Part shown: in pieces, positions 36,601 through 47,853 of the stretch
Layout: each line of letters opens with the position of its first letter
Position numbering within the stretch: the stretch's first letter is position 1
Origin: Heliocidaris tuberculata
Taxonomy: Eukaryota; Echinodermata; Echinoidea; Camarodonta; Echinometridae
Direction: 5' to 3'
DNA length: 64,000 nt
Assembly: GCA_025618425.1 (NCBI GenBank)
Contig: CM046844.1
Span: 4,031,177-4,095,176, forward strand
Translations under genes and position numbers: made by a program
Notes under the pieces: model-generated
Database searches by the model: none
Told to the model about the DNA's origin: nothing
The model's input: the letters and a program-made list of their open reading frames with translations, nothing else

Positions 36601-38720
36601 ATACTTATTTTGCTTCTAGTCAATGTATATGTTAAAAGGTACCTCTGATTTTACATGTATTTGTGATTGTCCTGTCCTGCTCTACTGATGATGAAACATC
36701 TTTTAAAAGACCATTGATAATCAGTTTTTAATTGTGTTAAAGTGACGATATCATATTATAACAATGTACTGAAATTTTTACTGATAATGAAACATTTTTA
36801 AAAAGACTGTCGATTGTTCTTTACAAATGTTTTTAGTGCAGCAATATCAAATTATAACAATGGAATGAAATTTTATTTATGATAATTATACTGTAGTGTC
36901 AAAACATTCTCTACTTTAGCAGTGTATAAGAAAAAAGTTCTGGATTTCAAGTATTCAAAACAGGAGATCATTTAAAGGTAGTGATGAGATCATTGATTTG
37001 CTGATTTTTTTTCTTTATGTATTTTGTGGGTCTAAGTCCAAATGAAAAATCATTAAAATCAGTTTTCTTGAAATCTGCTTCATTTGATATTAGAGGACGA
37101 TATTGTATAAGTCAAGTTTATCTCTCTGGCTGGATATGCATGTATTTGTTTTCTCACTGTTTTCGTATGGGATTTTCATATGATAGGAATCTTATTTATG
37201 AATTATGTAAGTTTGAAACAATTTCATCCCTGAAGTATTCCCACCATTGTGAATACTTCATCCCTGAAGTATTCACAATTGTGTGAATCAGATGTAAAAA
37301 GGATAAATTCAGAAATCAACATTAAATTTGTGATCTTTGAAAATGCAGGCATTGTAGAGCATACTTTTTAGGGGCTGTGTTCCACCCTCAATAGTGTATA
37401 AAAAAAATGAGAAAAAATAATGAAAACTATTTTTATGTATATGATAAAATAAGACTTCTGATGAACTAAATGCCCTTATATATGTTATACATGTGTAAAT
37501 AGCAGTATATTTTCTACATGGTAAGATCTAATATAACTTTATTTAGAGTGGGGTTCTGTTACTCTATGTTTTGAAATAAAACAAGTGAATTTCAATTCTG
37601 AATAGCTGTGTGAACCTGAAGCTTATTCCTTTTGTTGTCGATTATGATGGGAACATGAAATATTCTTTATATTTGTATCCTTGGAAAGTCATAATAATCA
37701 ACAGCAACTCAATAAACACAGTATTCTAATGCATTTGATCGTAGATAGATATGATCAGAGGGAGACATGAGAGAGAGAGGGTGAGAGAGGAAGATGGAGG
37801 AGGTGGAGAGAGAGAGAAGGGGGGAAGGGGAATAGAGAAAAAGAAAGATTGCTGCAAGCTGGAAAGATTATGCTTGTTAGGGCGAAGGAACAAAACTAAA
37901 AATGTATCATTGCAATAGGATAGGACTAAAACGTGAAGTTAACGGCTAGGAAGGACTATACATGTAAATTTGGTCCAACGTGCATTGTTAAAAACTCCAT
38001 TCCATGCCAGCGATAAATATGTTTCGAAAGGAATATATGTACTTTATAGCTTTAATACGCACATCGTTTGTTTAAAAAACCTATAGTCTACATGTAACTT
38101 ACCAATATTATGACAGGTCTGTACATCGACAGTAGATAGAACTCAAGACCAGAAAGACAGACTATTGCATATCATGAGAGAAATAACATTCAACGCACAA
38201 AATCGTTAATGATAATTATAACAATAAAATGATGATGATAATAATAATAATGATGATAATAATAATAATAATAGTGATGATAAAATTAGAAGAAGAAGAA
38301 AAAAGAAAGAAGAATGATACTAATAATAATTATAATAAGCAATGATAATAATGATAACAACAACAACAATGGAAAATTTCTGGATACGACCATTGAGTTG
38401 TGGCAGAAATCGCAATAGAACCATTAGCCAAGGTATTATCAAAGGTTTTTACATTTTTAGAAATATATAATCATAAATAAAAGGATTTAAAAAAAAGAGA
38501 AAGTCGTAAGAGACACATATCACCGAATCACCAATGTGCAAAATGTTGCTTCATTGGTCAGGCAAAATGCATGTATCCTGAGCTTTGTTGGAAGAGTGAT
38601 TTATTGTAATAATAAGGAATGTATTTTCTCTTATTAGTTTGGAGAGGGGGCAGATTAAGAGGAGGCGAACATTATAGGAAACGAAGCACATGAAACGGTG
38701 ATCCGACATTTGCTCTGGCT
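36600..38720. repeat. Segment S2, duplicate of the 3' flank of the death-domain gene
   Basis: Colinear with 59,440-61,150 (S3) and 15,655-18,860 (S1). Examples are GATCTTTGAAAATGCAGGCATTG, TGTTCCACCCTCAATAGTGTA, the GAGA tract at 37,760-37,845 and GAGACACATATCACCG at 38,510. None of the death-domain gene exons is present in this copy. Confidence 0.75.
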
Positions 38721-40957
38721 AATTGCTCGGTCTTTACTTCGTCAAAAGTATAGAGTTGGGGTTATTTTTGTAATTGGGTTTTAGGTTTTGGTTGGGGTTC
38801 AGGAGCGGGGACACCCCCCCCCCCCCCCCCGGAAATTTCGAAGACTGAAAAAAAATGTATAGCAAATAATGAGTAAAGGCTGCATTATCCTGTTGAGGCT
38901 TTTAAGTGCTCTAAAATGCAAACTTTCACTATTCTAAATGGGAAATTCTCTAGCTCAGTAGCTACGCTCCCTCGCATACTAGTAGTTAAAACTGCACAAC
39001 ATTGCAGAAGATCTTTAAACCTTAGGTATTATTTAGGCAGAGATTTCCCTGTGTTTTGTACAATGTAAACTTGCATATAATAGGATCTATTGCAGGGATG
39101 TTTCAGGGAGACATGGGACGCCTCTCCCTGGAATCATTCGAGGGGTTTGACCCCCCCCCCCCCTCCCCTCCCTCCCCTCCCTCCAAAAATATCCGATTTT
39201 TTTTGGTTGTAAATGGTGATTAACGCTTGGATTTGCCTGTGTGATCGAAAGTGCTCTAATAAAGCAGTTCCAAACCGCAAAAATTCTCCTTCGGTCGCAA
39301 AATAGCGTTCGGGTACAGGGTTGTTGTTGTTGTTAATTCGGTTCTTGTATTTATATGAAACTGACTGCGGAACAAATAACAATTGTCGCAGGAGAATGCC
39401 CAGGGGGACCACTCAACTATATTGCTGTACACAAGTGCGACCACAGGTTTCAGTCGGGCGGATCTACGGGGGGGGGGGGGGTTAAACCCCCACCCCCTTG
39501 GGCTGCCAAGTAAACATTTAATGTGCATATGAAAACGCCATCTCGCAATACCCAGCTCAGCCCCTCAAACCCCCCCCCCCCCCCCCTTGGAAAAAAGCTA
39601 GATCCGTCCCTGGGTTTTCCATATACATTCCCTAAACGCGTTTTATCCATTCGAGTATTTTCGCGTGCTTTCTTGAAATGTTACCCCCTAAACAAGAGAC
39701 TCGTCGCACAAAATCCAGACAAGTATTCTGGAAAAGATACCCTAAACGCGTATGACAAAATTCAAACATACCCTTTTTTCCGATTTTTGTCCTTTTTTAC
39801 ATCCTAAACGCGTCAATTAGCGCGTGACGCGCCGTAACCGGCAAAAACTACCCTTTTCAAGCGTTATTTTGGTCGCGCTTGTGTACATGTAGCAATAATA
39901 GTTGAGTGCCCCCCCCCCCCGGGGTGGGGGGGGGGAGAATGAGTCGTACGACCACTCGAAACAACGAAATTCCCATTATCGTATTGATTATTTTCTTAAT
40001 AGAAGTTTTAAGAGCTGTATACAATACATAAGGAAAAGTGAGTGCGTGACATCATCGGTTCACTCATTTGCATACCGCCCATGTTATGCATATCACTGTT
40101 TCATGAAATAATGCAAAACTTCAAAATGCCGTAACTTTCTTATTTTACATCCGATTTCAGTGAAATTTTCACTGTTATGCTTGTTTAATTTTACTCTATT
40201 TATTCAAATCAACTTGATATTAGTGTGGACCTGGCATTTGAAAAAAAAATTATATGGGTCTTTGGTCTCTCTAATTTTAGTAAACTATTCTGTAGCCTAA
40301 ATAGTAGGTTAGGTTTGAATTTCTCGCTGAAATGTATGGATCACCATTGGGTCCGATGTTTTGCCCCCCCCCCCCCCTCTCCCGACACCAAGGTCCAGAT
40401 TCACCACTGCTTATTGTGCACTGATGCTAGTTGAACGCGCCCATTCTCCTTGTAACATTTGAAAAATGCTACGTTTTACAAAAATGATCATAACTTTGCC
40501 GTTGTTCTGGCTTAGATCTGTGTGAAATTATGTGATAGCACTATAGAACACTACCTAAGAAATTTCATGGAGGTACTTTTTAAAGATGTTGCCAATCAAA
40601 ATCTCGTTGTATTTGTTTTGAGACACCGCGTATTTTGTTGCCATTCTTCCACCGAGGAGAAGGCCAAGTCATTTTTTTTCCCAGTAATCTTTTAATGATT
40701 CCATAATGATATCAAAACAATACATAACAATCAACATATATATATATATATATATATATGAACCTTTTGTGACAAACGGAGTCATTTATTCTGTCTCTCT
40801 CTCTATTTTTAATCTCCGTCGCAGAACCTTTTGAACTTTATGTATATATATATATATATAAAACTGCCCCCCCCCCGACAAAGGAATTAATTAGTAAGGT
40901 TGAAGATTTGTCAATCTGTCGGTCAATTGAATCTGGTGTCGCCGAAATCACTGGCCC
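38721..40957. repeat. Poly-C/poly-G-rich repeat cluster
   Basis: Poly-C or poly-G runs of 10-17 nt occur at about 38,814, 39,151, 39,469, 39,570, 39,909 and 40,363. The words CCTAAACGCGT (39,635; 39,741; 39,803) are a repeat also seen near 23,640 and 43,272. (AT)n tracts are at 40,738 and 40,848. Open frames here are short and cross the homopolymers. No gene supported. Confidence 0.6.
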
Positions 40958-41033
40958 GTCTCCGTGGTCTAGTCTAGTGGTTAAGGCATTGGCGTTTTAA
41001 GCCAACGACCCGGGTTCGATTCCAGGCGGAGAC
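40958..41033 (+). tRNA. tRNA-like gene, anticodon UUU (Lys), atypical body
   Basis: A 76-nt cloverleaf is visible. The acceptor GTCTCCG/CGGAGAC has 7 perfect pairs. The D stem is GTCT/AGGC, and the anticodon stem TTGGC/GCCAA is perfect around loop GTTTTAA, giving anticodon TTT. The T arm is CCGGG-TTCGATT-CCAGG with one G-A mismatch. An A box (TGGTCTAGTCTAGTGG) and a perfect B box (GGTTCGATTCC) are present, and a T6 terminator starts at 41,035. The body resembles Glu/Asp-type tRNAs more than the usual animal tRNA-Lys, so it may be an anticodon-shifted copy, a pseudogene or the head of a tRNA-derived SINE. Confidence 0.7.
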
Positions 41034-41434
41034 ATTTTTTCAACCTTTGCAAAAATTTCAAAAAGGGAGGACAGCTCTGGGGAACTTAATTGATTTAAGC
41101 TATGCAACCATTATTCTCTCATTTTCATTTCTCACAATTATATATATATATATATATAGCGAGAGAGGTGTGGATGTGTGTACCGTTTGGTTTAACCATG
41201 TTAAATTTAGATATGTGAACAGAGAATGATGGAACGGAATGAAGCAGGTCACTCGGTGTATTTACAAGCTTTCGGCTCCTGGCCTTCTTCAAGTTTATTT
41301 GCTAAATCAAACAGAATGAAACAATAATAATAATAATAAGCAACTTAACAAAACTAAAGACAACAGAACAGAATTATCATAAAGCTTGCAACACGTATAT
41401 AAGCTTGTAAAACGTATATATATATATATATATA

Positions 41435-42735
41435 CTAGCGGAAGTAGCCCGTGGACATCCACGGGCGCTAGCTGTGTTTATGATTAATCACAGTACCGTA
41501 TATTTGTCACAATAATCAAGTGAATGAAAAAAAAAAAAGGCGGGTAAAGTGTTATTTTTTTACCAAGAAGTATTTACAACATGTGAGTAGGTGTTATTTA
41601 TCCAAATCTTGCATGAGTTCTGAAAGTACATTTTCATCTTGATGAAGACTAACTGACGATCGTTTTACTTTATGAATGACTTAATAATGATATTTATTTA
41701 TGTTACGTCGGCCATGTGGCCTGTGGATGACACACGATCTCATTTACACCCGGGCGGGATTCTCGCACATAGAGCATGGATATAATTATGTTCGAATAGT
41801 ATATCCATGCATAAAGCTAGAGGGAGCGATTTGATCTTGCCATGTTTCTGTGGTTTAATACTCAGAGAAATTAAGGCCATCAAAACATAACATGCATAAT
41901 TAGCGGTACGTCCCTTGTAAAGGATGCAAAAATGAGAAATAAATGAACTTATTGTCATTTTCTTTTCGGGGGGATTATGGCCCCCTTATAAGTCTTGGGA
42001 GGACCGACGGATTGACCTTTCCCTACCGTACCCCCCCCCCCCAACCCCCATCGGCCTCCCGTCACCCCCAGCGCGAGGGGAGACGGGATTAATATCCTAT
42101 ACGTATTCATATCATAGTGGAAATATTTTCGAAGGAAATTTTGGTGGGGGGGGGGGGGCTCCTTCTTTACTGCACCGTGGCAACCGATATTCATAAGTGA
42201 CGTGATCTCCTACACCTCCCCTCCCCCGAATGATGTCTACAGATCGGTTTAGTCTCTCATAAGGGAATAAACTTATTGAGGCGATATATAGGCTACAATG
42301 ACATGTTTTCAACGGTACGAGGGCCATTTTCCCTATTCATGTCAATTTAGTTGTTGATAATAGGAATGACTTATGCGACAGCCACCCATATGTGCGGTTA
42401 CGTAAACTCTAAACATTAACCATAACCCTAACCCTAACCCCAACCCTAACTATAATTATATTATTTTAATTTTAGGTGGCTGTCGCAAAAGGAAATTTAC
42501 CCTAGTATATGCTTCCATGATATGAGCAAAAAGTAGAAATAAATTGAAATAAAGAGTCCTAAAATACGAAGTGGCCGAAATCCCCCCCCCTTTTTTTTTT
42601 TTACATCTAACAGTTACATGTTCCTCCCCTTCACCATGTCTCATCGAACATCAACCCCAACAAAAAACAAAACAATTGTAGCAAAGAAAGAATTAAGTTC
42701 AATTAAGAAACAGCCCCCCCCCCCAAAAAAAAAAA

Positions 42736-42769
<34 letters not shown>

Positions 42770-44216
42770 CAACAACAACAACACCAACAAACAAAAAACC
42801 TGTTTAAAGTTCAATTTATAAAGTAATGGAATGCTTACATAAATCAAACTTCCAAAGGAGCCGAATTTTCACAAATAAAAGGCAGAAAAGTTTACGGGCA
42901 CCTGAGGCGATCCGAATCGATCGCGACTGTCTCACTGAGACTACATCATCCGCGTAAATCACTTGCTGAATTAAAAAGCAGATTGCAGTAGGTCTGGAGC
43001 AGATTTTGATACCCTAAACAGGAAACCCGTCTATCTCAGATTTTTATACCATTAACGGCGATTTTATATCTTGCTTGGTATTTTACATCCTATTTGAGGA
43101 TTACATCATCATCATAGACCTCTTTTTAGCCAAAAATGAACCGTAAAAGAAATTTAACCTAATTTGGAACACATTACTGAACTATATCCACCCCCCCCCC
43201 CTTCCGCGGATCTATCATCTCTGAATTTGATAGGCCTACCCTTTTTCTTGATTTTTGCTCTTTTTTTGACACCCTGAACGCGTAACCTGGGTTATGCGCT
43301 TATTGCTGAAAAGGTACCCTTTTTATCCATTTTCGTAACACCATACATAATTTTTAAAAAAATATAATTTACCTTTGTTTCATTGAGGTTTTGCTTTTAT
43401 TCATCATTCCGTTTTTTTTTGTGTTTTGTTTTGTTTCTAAGAATAGCAACATTTTTTTCTGTAGAGTATAATCCTATCCTACATACCAATCAGTTCTGAT
43501 ATAATTTTCTTATGTGTTGTCAACTGGTTTTCTATCCAATATCATGATTGTTTTGTTTTGATGATAATCCTATTATGTCAGGATTTTATATCAATAAATT
43601 TGAATCTGAATCTGAATCTGTACGTGGATGATGTACCGGCTTCAATGCGACATGCCCCCCCCCCCCCCCCCCCCCCGGCGACCGCCGTGAAACCATAGAG
43701 TTACACACGCACTAAACTGTGTAACCATTGTTACTGTTAAGGAGTTAGTTCTGTGATAACTCCTTGGTGTAACCATGAAGCTACAAATAGTACATGCAGT
43801 ACATGTACACCCACACGTGGGCTGTGCGAATGAATAACACGTGTGTTGTTGCGCCGTATACTATACATTGAAGCTAGGCTTTGGAGTACACGTCACGTTG
43901 TTCTTTGGCAATATACCAATGAAGTTTCACCCCTTCACAGGTTATCGGTATGGGGTTGGGGGCATAACAGAAGGTACTTTTTCGTGCGTACGACAGTGAG
44001 CTGTTCCATCGGCAGAATTATTACTCCCTCCGGAAATTCAATGTTTAGAAATGAATTTATGAAATATGGACGGCACTTCAGCACTTAAAAAGTGCCTCCC
44101 AACCATCTGGGGACTATTCACCGCCCGTGGGTACCAAAAGGTGGGGGCCTAAAGAGCCAGGGGAGGCGCCTATTCAAACCAAAGAAAAGACCCCAAATCC
44201 TTAGCGTATTATATAG

Positions 44217-44217
<1 letters not shown>
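41435..44217 (-). mobile_element. Helitron-like element 1 (non-autonomous), inserted in (AT)n
   Basis: On the minus strand the element starts TCTATATAATACGC (5' TC at 44,217-44,216). It ends with the hairpin GCCCGTGGA-TG-TCCACGGGC (41,447-41,466), 8 nt of spacer, and CTAG at 41,438-41,435. It lies between host A and T, the Helitron rule, and both flanks are (AT)n microsatellite, so one tract was split by insertion. Its termini match the second element at 47,854-51,361, while the interiors differ. The interior holds poly-C runs, a poly-C/poly-A tract (42,715-42,752), CCCTAA words (42,421-42,445) and CCCTGAACGCG. No Rep-helicase is encoded. Confidence 0.75.
42421..42450. repeat. Short interstitial telomere-like (CCCTAA)n
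   Basis: ACCCTAACCCTAACCCC with one more CCCTAA copy. Only about four units, inside Helitron-like element 1. Confidence 0.6.
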
Positions 44218-44257
<40 letters not shown>

Positions 44258-44637
44258 AAACATAAATCAGCAGTAAGTAATTAATAAAATCAAGTATATG
44301 TTATACTTCAAAACTACAATCACTTCTACAAAAAGAAAGAAAAAAAAGCATAAACATATTGTACATGTATAAAAAACTTTTTTTTTAATGGAATCATTCA
44401 AGTGAATGATCGATATATGAACTGTTCAGTGTGTACGTGTTTGTGTATGTGTGCTTGGGTGTGTGGATGAGGGTGTGGGAGTATGTTTAATGGGAAACGT
44501 GTGTTTGTGTGACTTCAGTTTTCATTTTTTTTCGGGGAGGGAGGGGGGGTAGGAAGGATGGGAGAACAGACAAAAAATTTCTTTCATAACTACTATTCTT
44601 TGATCATGTATATGAAAATATGTTTTCTAAACAGTTT
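44218..44637. other. (TA)n microsatellite and low-complexity flank
   Basis: (TA)n at 44,221-44,254 continues the tract split by the Helitron. It is followed by AT-rich and GTGTGT-rich DNA. No gene. Confidence 0.6.
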
Positions 44638-46960
44638 ATGACAATGACAATGACAATGACAATGACAATGATATTTTATTTCTTGAACGGCCCCTCATGG
44701 GGGCATGGAAGAAATACAATCATATTCAAACAAGGTGTATAAGGCAATAATTGGCATAAACATGTGTGAAGAAAAGAAAAAAAAAGAAAAGAAAAAAGGG
44801 GGGGAGAAAAAAAAGAATATAGAAAAGAAGAAGAGAAGAGAGAGGGATATATATACATGTGTTTATATATATATAATATATATAAACATATTCAGGCTAT
44901 ATAAGTGTATATACAGTACCATTAATTATCAACTACATAATATTAAAGACAGATTCAAATGCAATACTTAATGGCAGCTTGATAAATATACACAAAAAAT
45001 GAAACATATCTACTAATTTTCTTTTACTACAGAAATATTAAAACCTAGACATAATGATTTTACAAAACCGCGAAAGATTCTTCAGTTCTTTGGTATTCTT
45101 TGTGTTAAACAACTTAAACATTTTTTGAACATTAGGTCGTTTACTAAAATATGACTTGATAAAAACTTTCCGAGTCATATCAAAAGCAGGACATTTGAAC
45201 AAATAATGAAATTCATCTCCCCGTTCCTGCGTGTCACACAAAGTACAACATTGCAGGGCCTGGTCAGGTAAATAGCGACCCTTAGATATAGGCAACTTAT
45301 GATTTCCACAACGAAGCTTACAAAGAGAAGTCCTATCTACAAAATCTAATTTTAACAAATAACTTTCAAAAACACATTCTTGCTTAAATATTCTATAATT
45401 GGTACATAAACGATTTCTATTCATTTCCTCACGCCAATTCTGCTTTGCTATATCATCCAATCTAAGACCAATTGATGATTTGACCCAACTGACATCTACA
45501 ATAATATTTTGATCAGACCATATGTTAGACATCCCACATTTGTCTAAAATACCTTTCACTTTTACAATCCATACTGATTTGAAATCATCTTTATCATGCA
45601 ATTGTCGTAGAAGCTTATAAACAAGACAGGACAGTTTTGACTTGCTACATGTACCTTGACTTATTCTTGCCCCAAAATTAACCATACGTTTCTCCACAGC
45701 AGAAGACAAACTGAATCTACCAAGTTCTCCATACACCATGCAATTCGCTGTTCCACGGTTCAAATTAAGTAAGCGTTTAAGAAACTTTTTGTGAAACATT
45801 TCAACACTTTGCAAGTCATGAAAACCCCATATCTCACTACCATATAATAAAATTGGCACAACGAGTTGATCAAATAATTCACATTGAATATCCAAAGGCA
45901 GGTTTAACTCTTTGGCTCTACAAATAAGATTGTACATTGCCCTTCTGGCTTGATTTACTTGCTTCTTAATAGCCTTATTGAAAGACCCATTATAGTTAAA
46001 TGTAGTACCAAGGTAAATATAATCATCAACAACTTCGAGTGGATTATCACCGAACATAAATAATGGATATTTACGAACACGTCCTCTTGAAAAGATAACA
46101 ACTTTTGTTTTACTTGTATTTACATATAGTTTCCACAGACCACAATATTGATGTACAGCTGATAAGGCATCTTGAAGCTCTTCGGCTGATTCTGCTAAAA
46201 TTATAGTGTCGTCAGCATATAATAGAACATACAGCCGCAAAAAGACCTCCACATCATCATCACTTATATGTTTCCTTATCTCAGCAGAGCACATATCTAA
46301 CCCTTTATAATGTCTACTAACAAAATATTCAAAATCATTTAAAAATACTGCGAAAAGCAAAGGAGATAAGCTATCACCTTGACGCACCCCAATGTTACAG
46401 ACAAAGAAATCAGATATGTTATGCCCAAGCTTTATGCACGACTTTGCATTTTCATAAATATTGTAAACAACATTAATAATTTTACCATTAATACCAGAAG
46501 AAATCAACTTTGACCATAAGCTGGATCTATCGACAAGGTCAAACGCCTTTTTATAATCTACAAAAGCACAATATATTCTTTTCCGACGATGTAAATACAA
46601 ATCAATGAGACCATGTAAGGTAAAAATGTGATCAAGAGTACTATAATTTTCTCGAAAGCCAGCTTGTTCGTCACCTAAAATTCCAGCACATTCCAAATAT
46701 TGGGTGAGTCTATTATTGATACAGGCAGTGAATAGTTTACCTACACAACTCAAGAGAGTAATGCCTCTGTAGTTGTCAGGGTCATCCAGTGACCCTTTCT
46801 TTTTATATAGTGGTTTAATCATACCCAAACTCCAAGCAGAAGGAACCACTCCTGACAGTAATATAATATTAAACACTTTAACTAGAACAAACACCATAAC
46901 CTTTGGGCAGTTTTTTAGATATTCATTTATGACATTGTCGAAAATGAAAATGCATCTTTT
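44638..46960 (-). mobile_element. Second non-LTR retrotransposon, 5'-truncated, (TTGTCA)n tail
   Basis: The element reads on the minus strand from about 46,960 (open frame begins without an endonuclease) to a 3' tail of about five TTGTCA units at 44,638-44,670 that follows AAATAAAATA. 5' truncation within the RT N-terminus is typical of incomplete target-primed reverse transcription. A purine-rich stretch with (TA)n lies in its 3' UTR (44,770-44,890). Confidence 0.85.
45038..46897 (-). CDS. Non-LTR reverse transcriptase with C-terminal zinc knuckle (truncated ORF2)
   Basis: An intact 619-codon frame from an internal Met. The frame stays open about 60 nt further upstream (DNVINEYLKNCPKV..), showing a 5' truncation. 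Motifs are IKPLYKKKG with NYRGITLLS, QAGFRENYSTLDHIF, the catalytic FVDYKKAFDLVDR, GVRQGDSLSPLLF, the catalytic LYADDTI and DYIYLGTTF. The C-terminal CTLCDTQERGDEFHYLFKC has CCHC spacing as in LINE C-terminal zinc knuckles. Endonuclease and the first RT blocks are absent. It is clearly a different clade from the 19-24 kb LINE (YADD not FADD; different tail repeat); RTE-like is possible but unresolved. No stop interrupts it, so it is a fairly young insertion. Confidence 0.88.
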   Translation of the reverse strand: MVFVLVKVFNIILLSGVVPSAWSLGMIKPLYKKKGSLDDPDNYRGITLLSCVGKLFTACINNRLTQYLECAGILGDEQAGFRENYSTLDHIFTLHGLIDLYLHRRKRIYCAFVDYKKAFDLVDRSSLWSKLISSGINGKIINVVYNIYENAKSCIKLGHNISDFFVCNIGVRQGDSLSPLLFAVFLNDFEYFVSRHYKGLDMCSAEIRKHISDDDVEVFLRLYVLLYADDTIILAESAEELQDALSAVHQYCGLWKLYVNTSKTKVVIFSRGRVRKYPLFMFGDNPLEVVDDYIYLGTTFNYNGSFNKAIKKQVNQARRAMYNLICRAKELNLPLDIQCELFDQLVVPILLYGSEIWGFHDLQSVEMFHKKFLKRLLNLNRGTANCMVYGELGRFSLSSAVEKRMVNFGARISQGTCSKSKLSCLVYKLLRQLHDKDDFKSVWIVKVKGILDKCGMSNIWSDQNIIVDVSWVKSSIGLRLDDIAKQNWREEMNRNRLCTNYRIFKQECVFESYLLKLDFVDRTSLCKLRCGNHKLPISKGRYLPDQALQCCTLCDTQERGDEFHYLFKCPAFDMTRKVFIKSYFSKRPNVQKMFKLFNTKNTKELKNLSRFCKIIMSRF

Positions 46961-47099
46961 TTTTCTCTTCTTTCTTGTATTACTGCAATTTATATTTAAG
47001 TCAAAATATCAATGTATATTGCATCCAGTTTTGTTATGAATGATTTGTACAATTTGTATTTGATTTGAGAGGAAAAATTAAAAAAAAAAAACATTTTAT

Positions 47100-47220
47100 T
47101 TTAAAAAAAGTTCAGGTCCCATGCACATCGATTGTTGTTCCTATTCGTGTATCACGACAATAATAGTACTACAATGAAAGGATAAAGCTGTCATCTAAAT
47201 ACATTTATACCGCGATGAGG
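47100..47220. repeat. Block B, left part
   Basis: Matches block A from about 28,617 (GTTCAGGTC..GATCCTACGTG..) to GATGAGGT. Block A continues directly into TTCTTTGCGAAG, while here the sequence is interrupted by the TIR element and SINE and resumes at 51,796. Confidence 0.8.
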
Positions 47221-47779
47221 TTAGCCTTTTGACAAGGCCTCGCGACTAAGGTATATATCCCAGCGAATTGCAACGAGGCTAGCTGGCGAGCAACGGAGTC
47301 GCAAGGGCCTTTTGCATTCTGGAATTAATTTCTAATGTTAACCTTTGTTTCTTCACGATTTCTCTACCGAATTGGTAGCGACCAATCAGCAACCGTATCG
47401 TTCCTGTGATGTCACACACTATAGTGCGTGGCCGCTATACACATGTGTGTGGCATCGCTGACCTTATAAGGCAGAGGTCATTAAAGGGTCAGCCACCGAC
47501 ACCGGTGATTGGTCTTTATCGGTCGTTGAGCTTTAGGACACACCCACATGCTTTGTACACATAAATGATGCGCGGGCAGCGTTGAGGGTTTCGATTGGTC
47601 AATTAATCCATTGACGGTTCATTTCGTACCAAACATGACTAATTCATGACAACACGCGATGAATAATTCATTAGCAAATCGTCCACGAACCAAGATCCAA
47701 AAGGCTGACTGACTGCGTCAGTCCAAGGAGTAACTCCTTGGTCAGTCTATCAGCTTGCGGTTCACCTCGTCTAGCACTA

Positions 47780-47853
47780 CTCTGTGTGTGGGTGTGTGCG
47801 TGTGTGTGTGTGTGTGTGTAATTGGGTTTTTACAGACGTGTATCAATCAGATA
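47780..47853 (-). mobile_element. 7SL-like SINE, 3' half with (TG)n tail (split copy)
   Basis: The inverse of 51,715-51,790: a (TG)n tract, then GTAATTGGGTTTTTACAGAC and CGTGTATCAATCAGAT. It continues at 51,362 after the Helitron insertion. Confidence 0.7.

Noticed and set aside
42421..42450. Telomere or chromosome end
   Set aside because: Only about four CCCTAA units, inside a Helitron-like element; the TTAGGG-like words near 30,487-30,560 are degenerate. These are interstitial repeats.
44705..44971. Lys/Glu-rich 88-codon frame
   Set aside because: It lies in the purine-rich 3' UTR of the truncated LINE on the opposite strand and is low complexity.
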